Of a stretch of 64,000 bases of DNA, positions 1 to 8,450 are shown in pieces; positions within the stretch are counted from its first letter, which is position 1; the number at the start of each line of letters is the position of its first letter. The notes beneath the pieces are model-generated. The model made no database searches. It had not been told where the DNA came from and worked only from the letters and a program-made list of their open reading frames with translations. A program made the position numbers and the translations under genes. This DNA comes from Gluconobacter frateurii (GTDB lineage Bacteria; Pseudomonadota; Alphaproteobacteria; Acetobacterales; Acetobacteraceae), in NCBI RefSeq assembly GCF_002723955.1, contig NZ_BEWN01000002.1, positions 186,001 through 250,000 on the forward strand, read 5' to 3'.

Positions 1-320
1 AAAAGAACGTGTCCGTAATGTAGGCCAATGTATCCACAATAAACAGCAGAATCTATTTCATGATAATCCCAAAGTTGAGAAATTTTTGTTTCTCTGGGGT
101 GAGAGCTGAGAATATTGTCTTTATGCCAGAACATTGAGCATTCGTTGACCAATCTTCCGTATCTATCAAATATGCCGAAATACCCTTGGTCCCGGTGAGG
201 ATTTTTGGGTAAATATAAGGCATTTGGAACCACTCTAATATCCGGAAGACCTTCAATTGTGTAATCTTGGTTGTCCTTAGAGTTACTTTTGCATTTCATG
301 GCTTCCGAGAACATAGTCAT
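1..320 (-). CDS. Glycosyltransferase family 61 (DUF563)-like protein, 3' part cut by window edge
   Basis: An open minus-strand frame starts near 320 (ATG; alternatives at 314 and 299) and runs off the window start without a stop, so about 106 N-terminal residues are visible. The pattern is a short leader, 'LPDIRVVPNALYLP', 'GYFGIFDRYGRLV', then 'YCGYIGLHYGHVL'. This matches the N-terminal layout of the GT61 protein at 25211 (LPNEREARNAVFIPP, WGLFDPSGRSV, DYVFVGNLDPSYAYF), including the small-residue/HY-GH step before the catalytic region. GT61/DUF563 enzymes transfer sugars in surface polysaccharide synthesis. The stretch is clearly AT-richer than most of the window. The family call rests on this partial alignment by eye. 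Confidence 0.6.
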   Translation of the reverse strand, partial: MTMFSEAMKCKSNSKDNQDYTIEGLPDIRVVPNALYLPKNPHRDQGYFGIFDRYGRLVNECSMFWHKDNILSSHPRETKISQLWDYHEIDSAVYCGYIGLHYGHVL

Positions 321-481
321 TCCCTTTGAATTTTCTCTATGAGAAAGTTTATGTTGGACAAATTATATTACATATAAAGAATATGGCTATCAAAATTTGT
401 ATATTTACAAACATAAATAGCGCTGCATCTGGAGCAATAATTTTTGATACAACACTATTTATGTGGAACCAAATTGATGGT

Positions 482-1978
482 TTAGAGAGTAATTTTTGGA
501 GAATTTTCCATCCATTTTGGAAGTGTTATATTAAATTCCTTCGCCCATGTAATTTGTTCTTCTTGGGATCGGGAAGAGAGAAATGCGAATGCTGCATCAC
601 TTTCTTCTGCTTGAATGTGTTCTGAATAGGATTGTGGCTGAGAAAATCTGGTTAGCTTTGCAACAGTTTCGTTAATTTCTTCGGGGAATACATCTAGGCG
701 ATGAAAATGAATTTGTTCCCAAGCATGAATCCACTGACGATTACACTGCACTTCTCCACACTGCGTTTGGGAATCGGGAGCGAACCAGCAGATTGAGCGT
801 CCTGAATGAGGATTGCGTAACCCCACATTAAAATTGTCGCCCTCTGCGGCTTCAATCTTCAAAGGAATAATTGTCCCGAAGCGGTCGTCAAATGGAATGT
901 GAATAAAGTCGCTTTGTGAGACGCATGTCAGATAAAGCGTTGTCGGGTCATCTTCCACGATAATACCATAAACAGGCGTATAGCGTTCACTGTCTGCCTC
1001 TTCAGTTATACTGACCAGATTACCACTTTTTCGATCTAGGCTGGCTTTTGAAGAGTGAATGGACCTTATCTCATACACCTGAAAGTCAACCGTACCAGCA
1101 TAAGGCTTCCAAGGCTGTTTTTTCTTTATTTCGGAATAGATTGAAAGTTCGTAATTCTGGCGAATCTGACGAACAATTTTTCTGACACGGAGCAGGAAAT
1201 CATCTGCTGGCGGATCCAGCGTTTCGTTGATGTCAAAATCTTTAAAATAATTCATCGGAGTTGGCGCGTCTCGAATGTCGCTCCGTCGCTCTACTTTGTC
1301 GAGAAAGTCTGCCAGACTTCGGCAGGCATAATGGCGAACACGCGCGTTCGCCCAAGAGGGGTAGCTCTGCGTTCTTTCCGGATGAACAGCATCCCACTGC
1401 ATTTCCGTGCCATCTGAAGAAACATATAAACCCTCAACATCAAAGTGATGTGGGTTGATGTAGCGACTGCTTGTTCTGTCGAGCCGGAAAATGGATTTTA
1501 CAATCTTGTTCGCGTCGAGAGAATCAGGATGGGACCCGCGGATATAGGATTCAAAAGGAGATGAATTGGGCGGCCGGGTTATATAACCGCTGCTTCCGAA
1601 ACAGCACCAGTTTATGGCAATAGCAGAAGCCTCGGGAAATTTTTTGAGAAAAGCCGACAGATCCTGCTCTTCGCCTAGGTCTAGGTATTCGTCAGAATCC
1701 AAGAACATCAACCAATCGAACTTATTTTTGGCGTCTGAAATAGCTTTTTCGTAAGTGAATTTCTGACGGTGATTGAAGCGGATGGATTTTTCAGATGTTT
1801 CAAGCCGGACGTCAAATGACTTGGCCGCCGCTTTGACAATGTCGGCCGTTCTGTCCGTTGAGTCGTCATCGTAAACGCAGATCGTCGTGAACCCAAGGGC
1901 GATGTGCCATCCTAACCACCATGCGATATCTCGCTCTTCGTTTTTGACAAATACAGCGAGGGCTAGGCGTTCTGACAT
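482..1978 (-). CDS. Glycosyltransferase, GT2/GT92-like (Glyco_tranf_2_4 type)
   Basis: A 498-residue cytosolic protein with no signal peptide or membrane helix. Residues 5-45 hold the nucleotide-sugar fold start (AVFVKNEERDIAWWLGWH, then YDDDSTDRT at 36-44). The metal-binding DxD equivalent is DSDEY at 94-98. This layout is typical of the Glyco_tranf_2_4/GT92-like group. Roughly residues 290-498 form a second domain that I do not recognise. The start is supported by an AAGGAAG ribosome site 7 bases upstream. The gene is AT-rich, as is the partial GT61 gene beside it, so both probably belong to a cell-surface glycan region extending past the window. Substrate and product cannot be told. Confidence 0.75.
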   Translation of the reverse strand: MSERLALAVFVKNEERDIAWWLGWHIALGFTTICVYDDDSTDRTADIVKAAAKSFDVRLETSEKSIRFNHRQKFTYEKAISDAKNKFDWLMFLDSDEYLDLGEEQDLSAFLKKFPEASAIAINWCCFGSSGYITRPPNSSPFESYIRGSHPDSLDANKIVKSIFRLDRTSSRYINPHHFDVEGLYVSSDGTEMQWDAVHPERTQSYPSWANARVRHYACRSLADFLDKVERRSDIRDAPTPMNYFKDFDINETLDPPADDFLLRVRKIVRQIRQNYELSIYSEIKKKQPWKPYAGTVDFQVYEIRSIHSSKASLDRKSGNLVSITEEADSERYTPVYGIIVEDDPTTLYLTCVSQSDFIHIPFDDRFGTIIPLKIEAAEGDNFNVGLRNPHSGRSICWFAPDSQTQCGEVQCNRQWIHAWEQIHFHRLDVFPEEINETVAKLTRFSQPQSYSEHIQAEESDAAFAFLSSRSQEEQITWAKEFNITLPKWMENSPKITL

Positions 1979-2152
1979 TGCTTAACTTCCTTGATCCATA
2001 GTGAAGCTTTTGGCAGTTTCACTACGGCAATACCTTCGGGTTCGCTTACAATAATATGGTTTTTTTCTCACTGCAATCCGGCGAGCGTTTACGATTTTTT
2101 AGAAAATGAAATAACAAAAAAAATTCTACCCCAATAAATCCAAATAAAATAA

Positions 2153-2192
2153 AACTAAAAAAGACCACAAATACAGTCGCATCTATGGTCTT
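2153..2192 (-). terminator. Intrinsic terminator of the rib operon
   Basis: Reading the minus strand just after the ribH stop, AAGACCATAGAT and ATTTGTGGTCTT form a 12-pair stem (with G-U pairs) around an 8-base loop, followed directly by TTTTAGTTTT. This is a good rho-independent terminator for the riboflavin transcript. The remaining bases up to the glycosyltransferase start at 1978 are AT-rich, with no gene seen. Confidence 0.8.
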
Positions 2193-2201
2193 CTTCATGC
2201 G

Positions 2202-2678
2202 CTAATTATTTGAAATTTTCCGTAAGAAATCAATGCTTTCTATGCACGCAGCTGCAGCTTCTCGCCCTTTGTTTTCCGCATCTTCACGTGAGCGTGCTAT
2301 AGCTTGAGATTCCGTGTAAGTTGTCAGGATACCAAAAGCGATCGGCACTTCTGTTGCAAGCTGGGCCTGCATGATGCCGATGGTCGCACCTAAGGAAATG
2401 AACTCGAAATGCGCCGTGTCTCCCTTGATGACGCAGCCAAGGCAGATCACACCTTCGTACTTACCGGACTTCGCCAGCTTTTGCGCCAGAAGTGGCAGTT
2501 CGAACGCGCCAGGAGCGTCGTAAACGTCCACATCCGTAATGCCACGCTCTTCCATCCACTCAAGCGCGCCATTCTTCAGACCGCCTGTAATCTCCGTGTT
2601 GAAGCGGCTGACAACGATGGCCATTTTCGGTGCCGGCGAAAGACGCAGGTCCGGGGCGACGGGGATATGCTTGCTCAT
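2202..2678 (-). CDS. ribH: 6,7-dimethyl-8-ribityllumazine synthase
   Basis: A 158-residue protein of normal family length. It condenses 3,4-dihydroxy-2-butanone 4-phosphate with the ribitylamino-uracil to give lumazine, the penultimate step of riboflavin synthesis. Visible family motifs are VSRFNTEITGGL near the N-terminus, DVYDAPGAFELP, and the catalytic-site stretch KGDTAHFEFIS. It is the last gene of the rib operon; its ATG overlaps the stop of ribBA by four bases, so translation is probably coupled. A strong terminator follows ten bases after its stop. nusB, a common neighbour of ribH, is not present here. Confidence 0.95.
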   Translation of the reverse strand: MSKHIPVAPDLRLSPAPKMAIVVSRFNTEITGGLKNGALEWMEERGITDVDVYDAPGAFELPLLAQKLAKSGKYEGVICLGCVIKGDTAHFEFISLGATIGIMQAQLATEVPIAFGILTTYTESQAIARSREDAENKGREAAAACIESIDFLRKISNN

Positions 2679-3928
2679 GCGGGCTGTTCCTGAAGAAAAT
2701 GACCCATCCGCGTCCGCTTGGTGGCAAGATAGGCTCTGTTGAAAGGGTTGGCTTCGATTTCCAGCCGTTCGCGGGACTGAACATCAAAACCGAAGCGGAC
2801 GAGGTTCGATTCCTTGTCCGGGTTGTTTGTCAGAAGGCGCAGGGAGGTCACGCCCAGATGCCGGAGCAGATCGGCGGCGGCATCCCATTCCCGCGCGTCG
2901 GCAGGCAGACCGAGAGCTTCGTTGGCTTCAACGGTGTCCATGCCGGCATCCTGTAATTCGTAGGCGCGGATCTTGTTGGCCAAGCCGATGCCTCGGCCCT
3001 CATGGCCCCGCAGATAGACCAGCACGCCGGACTCCGCAGCAGAAATACGTTCCAATGCTTCCCGAAGCTGTGCGCCGCAGTCGCAACGCAATGAGCCAAG
3101 TGCATCACCCGTCACGCATTCAGAATGCAGACGGACAAGCGGCACCCCTTTGGACGGATCACCCTTCACGAGCGCCACATGCTCCACGCCATCAACGGCC
3201 CGGAAAGCATGAATGCGCAGATCATGGCCGCCAAAAATGCTTGGCAGAGCCGAAGCCGCAATCATTTCCCCAGTAGCGGGAATGGGAGTGCTGATCAGCT
3301 GGGCATCGTTGACGGCACCACGACCATGCTCACGGCACCATTCCTGAAGATCCGCGATGCTGACAATCGGCAGACCATGTTTTGCTGCATACCGGCGCAA
3401 TTCCGGCAGGCGCATCATGCTGCCGTCATCTGCCATGATTTCACAGATCACGCCGGCTGGTTCGAGCCCCGCAAGGCGCGCGATGTCGATCGAGCCTTCC
3501 GTGTGCCCATTGCGTGCAACCACACCTTCGGGGTGAGCGCGGAGGGGAAAGATGTGACCGGGAGAAATCACATCTTCAGCTGTCGCATTCGCATTGGCAG
3601 CAACCACGATTGTCCGTGCACGATCCGCGGCGGAAATGCCTGTCGTGACGCCTGTGGCGGCCTCGATGGAAACCGTGAACGCCGTGCCGCGCGGGTCCCG
3701 GTTTTTGCTGACCATAGGGGGTAAACCCAGACGATCAACCTGCTCGGCTTCCAGTGGAAGGCAGACCAGTCCCCGGGCTTCGCGCACCATGAAGTTGATG
3801 GCTTCCGGCGTGGCGAACTGTGCCGCCATGACCAGATCACCCTCATTTTCGCGGTTTTCGTCATCGACCATGACGACCATTCCGCCTGCGCGGATGGCCT
3901 CAATGGCGGCTTTCAGCGATGGCTTCAT
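2675..3928 (-). CDS. ribBA: Bifunctional DHBP synthase / GTP cyclohydrolase II
   Basis: 417 residues with two domains. Residues 1-205 are 3,4-dihydroxy-2-butanone 4-phosphate synthase (acidic metal site DDENRENEGDLV at 22-33; GHTEGSIDIARLAG near 141-154). Residues 210-417 are GTP cyclohydrolase II, with zinc ligands Cys271, Cys282 and Cys284 (HSEC...RCDC) and the catalytic EGRGIGL at 310-316. Both domains keep their key residues, so it should supply both precursors of lumazine from ribulose 5-phosphate and GTP. It overlaps ribE upstream and ribH downstream by four bases each. Confidence 0.95.
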   Translation of the reverse strand: MKPSLKAAIEAIRAGGMVVMVDDENRENEGDLVMAAQFATPEAINFMVREARGLVCLPLEAEQVDRLGLPPMVSKNRDPRGTAFTVSIEAATGVTTGISAADRARTIVVAANANATAEDVISPGHIFPLRAHPEGVVARNGHTEGSIDIARLAGLEPAGVICEIMADDGSMMRLPELRRYAAKHGLPIVSIADLQEWCREHGRGAVNDAQLISTPIPATGEMIAASALPSIFGGHDLRIHAFRAVDGVEHVALVKGDPSKGVPLVRLHSECVTGDALGSLRCDCGAQLREALERISAAESGVLVYLRGHEGRGIGLANKIRAYELQDAGMDTVEANEALGLPADAREWDAAADLLRHLGVTSLRLLTNNPDKESNLVRFGFDVQSRERLEIEANPFNRAYLATKRTRMGHFLQEQPA

Positions 3929-4563
3929 GATGCAACCTTTCCAAGCGTAGGGGAGAAGCGCAGCAGGTTTTCGACGTACTTGGACAGCACATCGACCTCC
4001 ACGTTCATCCGGGTGTCGATCTCCAGGGAAGAGAGGTTTGTGTGATCCCAGGTATGGGGGATGATGGTCAGACCCACCTCGAACCCCGTCTGGTTTCCCC
4101 GAATAATTCCGTCATGCAGTTCGTTGACCGTCAGGCTGATACCATCAAAGGTGATGGACCCTTTCTCCACGACGTACTGGCGCAGATCCTGCGGGACAAA
4201 GACGCGTAGGGCATAGGAATCGCCAGCTCTCTGAACACTGGCGAGGGTCGCGACATTATCAACATGTCCCTGCACGATATGCCCGGAAAGGCGTGTGCTG
4301 GCTGCAACGGCACGCTCGAGATTGACCTTCGAACCGGCCTTGAGCTGATCCAGCGGCGTACGGGATAACGTTTCGCCACTCAGGTGGAACGTCGCTAGAC
4401 CGGTGGCATCGAACGTCTCGACTGTCAGGCAAACACCATTGATCGCGACGCTTTCGCCGAGTTCCAGATCCGGAAAGCCCGTCTCGATGGTCAGATCCAT
4501 GGCCTTGTCCCGGAGGGAGACGGAACGGACAGTGCCCAGACGCTCTACGATTCCAGAGAACAT
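3925..4563 (-). CDS. ribE: Riboflavin synthase, alpha subunit
   Basis: 212 residues made of two similar lumazine-binding barrels, as usual for this enzyme. Signature pieces are the N-terminal MFSGIVE, SVAINGVCLTV in the first barrel, and the matching ITFDGISLTVN in the second. It dismutates two lumazine molecules into riboflavin and the ribitylamino-uracil. Its start lies inside the 3' end of ribD (19-base overlap) and its stop overlaps the ribBA start by four bases, so the operon is tightly packed. Confidence 0.95.
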   Translation of the reverse strand: MFSGIVERLGTVRSVSLRDKAMDLTIETGFPDLELGESVAINGVCLTVETFDATGLATFHLSGETLSRTPLDQLKAGSKVNLERAVAASTRLSGHIVQGHVDNVATLASVQRAGDSYALRVFVPQDLRQYVVEKGSITFDGISLTVNELHDGIIRGNQTGFEVGLTIIPHTWDHTNLSSLEIDTRMNVEVDVLSKYVENLLRFSPTLGKVAS

Positions 4564-5600
4564 GCGTTTTCCCTCAGCAGTCTAAGCGGGCTCTCGTCCC
4601 GCGATTGAAGTGTGATGTGATCGGTGTCGCCATCCTTGCGAATGGTCAGCCAGTCATCCCAGAGACCAGCATTCGACACAGTTTTCAGAAGAGCCGGTCC
4701 AGCTTCCACCATGGCCCAGTTCACGCCGCGATCTGCCAGCATGGACGAGACAGCCAGAAGGTCCGTGCTCGTCAGAACATCGAACCCTGACTGTTCCATT
4801 TCGGCTTTCCAGTCCGCCGGAAGGCGTCCGTGACGGTCGCACACCACCAGCAGGCGTCTGGCGCGATTGGCATGGTCTGGAACCCGACGCACGGTGAAGC
4901 GTGGCTTGTCCGCAAGAACGGTGCCAACACCCGTGATGATGGCGTCCGTTGCGCGACGAAGTCTGTGCGCTAGTGTCAGGGATGCCTCGGACGTAAAAGT
5001 TGTCTGACCGACCGGGGGGATCATGGAGCCGTTATGATCCAAAGCCTGCTTCACGCTGATCCAGGGCCGATGACGCATTACGCGGCTCTGGAACGGGGCC
5101 AGTAGCGCACGACAATCGCGATGAAGATCGGCCAGTTCCGGAACATCCTCCAGAAACGTGACATCACATCCTCCCGGCATTTCCTGAAGACGTGCAGCTC
5201 CCCCGGCGGCCTGGGGGGTAGGATCTGCAACTCCGATCCAGACATGTTCAACGGGGCTATTGCGCAGGGCCTCGCTGCATGGCGGTGTCCGGCCCGTGTG
5301 GTTGCAGGGCTCCAGCGTCACAAGCGCCGTTCGGACCTGGTTGAGCACGCCGGCATCCCGCGCCTGCGCAAGCGCCATGGCTTCGGCATGTGGCTGGCCA
5401 GCTTTCGGATGAACGCCAACCGTCAGGATACGGCCTTCGCCATCCAGCAACGCACAACCAACAGAAGGATTGGGTGAGGTCGCCCCGAGCGTGTCTACCG
5501 CGTGAGCAATGATCACACGAAAGCCGTCCCGGATCGGAGCAAGATTTGAAGATGCGGAAAAGGCGGTCTGTTTCAACAAGGCTGCGGTCTTCGGTCCCAA
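4545..5600 (-). CDS. ribD: Bifunctional diaminohydroxyphosphoribosylaminopyrimidine deaminase / uracil reductase
   Basis: 351 residues. The N-terminal zinc deaminase domain shows HAEAMAL at 71-77 and PCNHTGRTPPC at 98-108, the His and two Cys zinc ligands plus catalytic Glu. The C-terminal half (about 170-351) is the NADPH-dependent reductase domain, with WISVKQALDHNGSM near its start and GVGTVLADKP inside it. It performs the second and third steps from GTP to riboflavin. It is the first gene of the operon, about 100 bases after the FMN riboswitch. The N-terminus is about 20 residues longer than many homologues, so a start further in is possible. Confidence 0.93.
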   Translation of the reverse strand: MGPKTAALLKQTAFSASSNLAPIRDGFRVIIAHAVDTLGATSPNPSVGCALLDGEGRILTVGVHPKAGQPHAEAMALAQARDAGVLNQVRTALVTLEPCNHTGRTPPCSEALRNSPVEHVWIGVADPTPQAAGGAARLQEMPGGCDVTFLEDVPELADLHRDCRALLAPFQSRVMRHRPWISVKQALDHNGSMIPPVGQTTFTSEASLTLAHRLRRATDAIITGVGTVLADKPRFTVRRVPDHANRARRLLVVCDRHGRLPADWKAEMEQSGFDVLTSTDLLAVSSMLADRGVNWAMVEAGPALLKTVSNAGLWDDWLTIRKDGDTDHITLQSRDESPLRLLRENACSLES

Positions 5601-5700
5601 TCAGGGACGTCCGCAGGGCGCACGCTGCCCTTAACCGATGATGAGCGCAGGGACAGTGTACAATGCACACTTCTCCCTACCCGACATCGGGCAAGTGCTG

Positions 5701-5853
5701 CGTTCTCTCTCATCCGGACTATGACCGTCGGCTCTGGAGTCTCACCAGATCTGCTTGACCCTCCTTCCGGGAAGGAAGAAGGCGCTCGCGGGCTCAAATA
5801 GATTAAAACCTATCAATACCGCCGGTGGGGAGTTTCACCCCGCCCCGAGAACG
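5701..5853 (-). promoter_or_regulatory. FMN riboswitch (RFN element)
   Basis: The minus strand holds all conserved blocks of the FMN aptamer in order: GGGGTGAAACTCCCCACCGG, then CGGTATTGATAGG, GCCCGCGAGCGC, a variable stem (CTTCCTTCCCGGAAGGAGG), TCTGGTGAGACTCCAGAGCC, and GACGGTCATAGTCCGGATGA ending in GAGAGAAC. The outer stem P1 pairs CGTTCTC (5853-5847) with GAGAACG (5707-5701). When FMN binds, expression of the rib operon is expected to fall. About 100 bases of leader to ribD probably hold the expression platform; I did not resolve whether it acts on transcription or translation. Confidence 0.95.
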
Positions 5854-5975
5854 TCTGTTCAGACTGGGATATGAGACCGGGAAATTACAGATTACAAGTG
5901 GAATCACACCAAGATGGGTTAAAAACCCCTCAAGCCTCACATTTTGTGATCTTGTTGGTGCGGATTTCAGGCATG

Positions 5976-6007
5976 AAAAAACCGCCGGAGAAAGCTCCCC
6001 GGCGGTT
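5976..6007 (-). terminator. Intrinsic terminator after the entericidin-like gene
   Basis: On the minus strand AACCGCCGG and CCGGCGGTT form a 9-pair GC-rich stem followed by six T residues. It sits 34 bases after the stop of the small lipoprotein gene and before the FMN riboswitch region. Confidence 0.85.
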
Positions 6008-6041
6008 GATCCATCGATCTGTTCGTCTGAACGAAAGAAGA

Positions 6042-6233
6042 TCAGTGCGTGGATGTATCCGTGTGACGCTGGATAGCATCCTGCGTTGCGTTAGCACCGC
6101 GGGACACGTTGTGACCCACAGCACTCACGTCCTGGCCAGCACCATGAACAGTGTTGCAGGCCGAAAGCGAAACGGCAGCACCGGACAGCAGCGTCAGGGA
6201 CAGTGCAACACGGGCGATGGACTTGATGGACAT
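6042..6233 (-). CDS. Entericidin-like small lipoprotein
   Basis: 63 residues from the ATG at 6233, chosen because AAGGAG lies about 7 bases upstream and the protein then begins with a clean lipoprotein signal (MSIKSIARVALSLTLLSG, lipobox LSAC). The mature part (CNTVHGAGQDVSAVGHNVS) has the NT..GxGxDV..xG pattern of the entericidin A/B family, small envelope lipoproteins linked in E. coli to stationary-phase bacteriolysis; a toxin role here is not shown. It has its own terminator. No partner entericidin gene is beside it. Confidence 0.85.
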   Translation of the reverse strand: MSIKSIARVALSLTLLSGAAVSLSACNTVHGAGQDVSAVGHNVSRGANATQDAIQRHTDTSTH

Positions 6234-6367
6234 TAGGTATAACTCCTTCGAAAGAGCGTTCGGTATCGAAACGCTATCCTGAGTGGAAAGTTCATTGAGG
6301 GTAAGGATTTTGTATGACTGAAATGTTTCAAAATGAAACATAAATTTCGGGTCAGAATCATAAGCTT

Positions 6368-7876
6368 ATGAACAAATCGGTCTGTCAGACGCTATTTCCT
6401 TCATATCATAGCAACGAGGGCCAGATGTCTGCCAAAGGTCACCAAACTTCCGCTTCACCTGTCATTGTCTGGTTCCGGGAGGACCTGCGGTTCAGTGATC
6501 ATCCAGCACTCCAGGCAGCTACCGCCACAGGACGCCCTTTGATTTGCGTTTATGTTCTGGACGATGAGACGCCTGCTCTCCATGCCCTTGGCAGTGCCTC
6601 GCGATGGTGGCTGCATGGGGCGCTGTCAGAACTGAGAAACACTCTAAATCGACATCACGGCACACTTCTGACGCTCAAAGGGTCGGCAGAAAAGCTGATT
6701 CCACAACTGGCTAAAGACACAGGTGCAGAAGGCGTCTACTGGCATCATCGGCTACACCAGAAAGAGCGCGAGCAGGATGAGCGGATCGCATCCACTTTGA
6801 ATAAACAAGGCACCCCTTCAGACGCATTCTGGGGAACAGTTCTGCTTGATCCAACGCTGGTGCAAACAAAGGAAGGACGATTTTACCAGGTCTTCACGGC
6901 GTTCTGGAAAGCCTTTCAGAAACAGGATGTGCCGGAACCTCTTGATCCTCCTGCGCATCTGTCGTTCTCCCCTCTGCCCGATGACCTCCTGAGCAAATAC
7001 CGTCTTGATGAGGCAACTCTTCTCCCCGCCCACCCGGACTGGGCATCTGGTTTGCGCGCCACTTGGGAGCCTGGGGAAAAGGAAGCACACGAGCATCTCG
7101 AAGACTTCCTCCGGCATGATTGCGTCCGGTACGGTAAAGGCCGCGATGAAATGGGCCGGGAAGGAACGTCCCGTCTGTCGCCCTATCTTGCCTCTGGCGC
7201 CATTTCTCCCCGTCAGGTGTGGGAAGCCATTCAGAAGAAAGGCGTACATGATGAAGGAGCGAGTATCTTCCTGTCTGAAATCGGATGGCGAGAGTTTGCG
7301 AAATATACGCTTTTTCATCAGCCGCGTCTGCCTGACGTCAGTCTAGGTCAGAAATTCGGAAAGATGGCGTGGCGAACAAGCGAAAAGGATCTGATCGCCT
7401 GGCAACAGGGGCGAACGGGGGTCCCGGTCGTGGATGCTGGAATGCGTCAGTTGTGGAAGACGGGGTGGATGCACAATCGTGCCCGGATGATCGTGGGATC
7501 GTTCCTGACGAAGCATCTGCTAATTGACTGGCGTCAGGGCGAAGCGTGGTTTCGCGATACGCTTGTGGACGCAGATTGGGCGAGCAATGCCATGAACTGG
7601 CAGTGGGTCGCTGGAACAGGCATAGACGCATCCCCATTTTTCCGCATTTTCAATCCGACACGCCAAGGTGTTAAATTTGATCCGGATGGGGATTACATTC
7701 GCCAATGGGTCCCGGAGCTTAAGAAACTGTCTGGCAAAGATCTGTTCGAACCTTGGAATGCGAAAGAGGACGAACTGGAGAGAGCAGGGGTAAGGCTCGG
7801 GAGAACGTATCCAAGACCGATCGTGGATCTGAAAGACGGCCGGGATCGGGCCATGGGTGCTTTCAGAAGTCTGTAA
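6368..7876 (+). CDS. phrB: Class I deoxyribodipyrimidine (CPD) photolyase
   Basis: 502 residues if started at 6368; the ATG at 6425 (MSAKGHQT) is also plausible, since the conserved part begins at VIVWFREDLRFSDHPAL. The N-terminal alpha/beta domain binds an antenna cofactor; the C-terminal helical domain binds FAD, with GRDEMGREGTSRLSPYLASG and the strongly conserved TGWMHNRARMI...WQWVAGTG stretch. It repairs cyclobutane pyrimidine dimers using blue light. It stands alone, between the divergent lipoprotein gene and a hairpin shared with the convergent gene downstream. Confidence 0.93.
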   Translation: MNKSVCQTLFPSYHSNEGQMSAKGHQTSASPVIVWFREDLRFSDHPALQAATATGRPLICVYVLDDETPALHALGSASRWWLHGALSELRNTLNRHHGTLLTLKGSAEKLIPQLAKDTGAEGVYWHHRLHQKEREQDERIASTLNKQGTPSDAFWGTVLLDPTLVQTKEGRFYQVFTAFWKAFQKQDVPEPLDPPAHLSFSPLPDDLLSKYRLDEATLLPAHPDWASGLRATWEPGEKEAHEHLEDFLRHDCVRYGKGRDEMGREGTSRLSPYLASGAISPRQVWEAIQKKGVHDEGASIFLSEIGWREFAKYTLFHQPRLPDVSLGQKFGKMAWRTSEKDLIAWQQGRTGVPVVDAGMRQLWKTGWMHNRARMIVGSFLTKHLLIDWRQGEAWFRDTLVDADWASNAMNWQWVAGTGIDASPFFRIFNPTRQGVKFDPDGDYIRQWVPELKKLSGKDLFEPWNAKEDELERAGVRLGRTYPRPIVDLKDGRDRAMGAFRSL

Positions 7877-7885
7877 GCTGGAACT

Positions 7886-7911
7886 GTCAGCCGGGAGAAT
7901 GCCCGGCTGAC
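7886..7911. terminator. Hairpin between convergent phrB and the coiled-coil gene
   Basis: GTCAGCCGGG and CCCGGCTGAC form a perfect 10-pair stem with a six-base loop, midway between two convergent genes. There is no strong T run on either side, so it is a likely but not classic bidirectional terminator. Confidence 0.6.
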
Positions 7912-7921
7912 AACGAAAGTC

Positions 7922-8374
7922 TCAGAGACCGCCGTTCAGGAAATTGCTCGCGTCGCTGCGGCTCTTCTTGCCGAGGGCGTTCAGGCGGTTCTTCTGTTCC
8001 TGAGGCGCATTCTTCAGCGTCTGAAGTCTTTGGGTCTGTTCCGTACGCGTCGTGTTCAGCTTGTCACGCTCATTGTTGATCTGCTTCTGAATGCTCGCCT
8101 TCTGATTGGCCGGAGCATTCGTGTACTGATCCTTCAGAGACTGGATCTTCTGGGTACGCTGTTCCTGTGCAGCCTTGGACTGTGCCTGATAGTTCTGAAG
8201 CCGCGTATTGGCGCGATCTTCCTTCTGCGTTAGATTTCCCAGGAAATCATTCTGGCTGGTGCTGCTCTGCGTGGCGGCAGCCGGGTCAGCCGCATGGGCT
8301 TGAGAGATGACAGCAGCGGAGCCCGTCAGAAGACTGAAGGCGAGCATGGAACGGAAGAAAAAACGGGATTTCAT
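7922..8374 (-). CDS. Periplasmic coiled-coil protein of unknown function
   Basis: 150 residues from the ATG at 8374, which has ACAGGAGA just upstream and gives a proper signal peptide (MKSRFFFRSMLAFSLLTG, cleavage after QAHA). The mature protein is almost all charged, Gln-rich helix (for example RTQKIQSLKDQYTNAPANQK) with heptad-like spacing, and has no cysteine. It resembles secreted structural or chaperone-like helical proteins in general form only; I do not recognise a family. It is downstream of the FNR-type gene but separated by about 75 bases. Confidence 0.7.
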   Translation of the reverse strand: MKSRFFFRSMLAFSLLTGSAAVISQAHAADPAAATQSSTSQNDFLGNLTQKEDRANTRLQNYQAQSKAAQEQRTQKIQSLKDQYTNAPANQKASIQKQINNERDKLNTTRTEQTQRLQTLKNAPQEQKNRLNALGKKSRSDASNFLNGGL

Positions 8375-8450
8375 GAAGTCTCCTGTAAATGTCTGGCAGG
8401 AAGACAACAGTTCATCATGGCGGGAATGTGGCCCTGCAGAGATGACAGGA

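Noticed and set aside
53-256. 67-codon minus-strand open frame
   Set aside because: It is out of frame with the better-supported partial GT61 gene (1-320) and shows no family pattern.
326-625. 99-codon plus-strand open frame near the window start
   Set aside because: AT-rich frame overlapping the 3' end of the glycosyltransferase gene; no ribosome site or motif.
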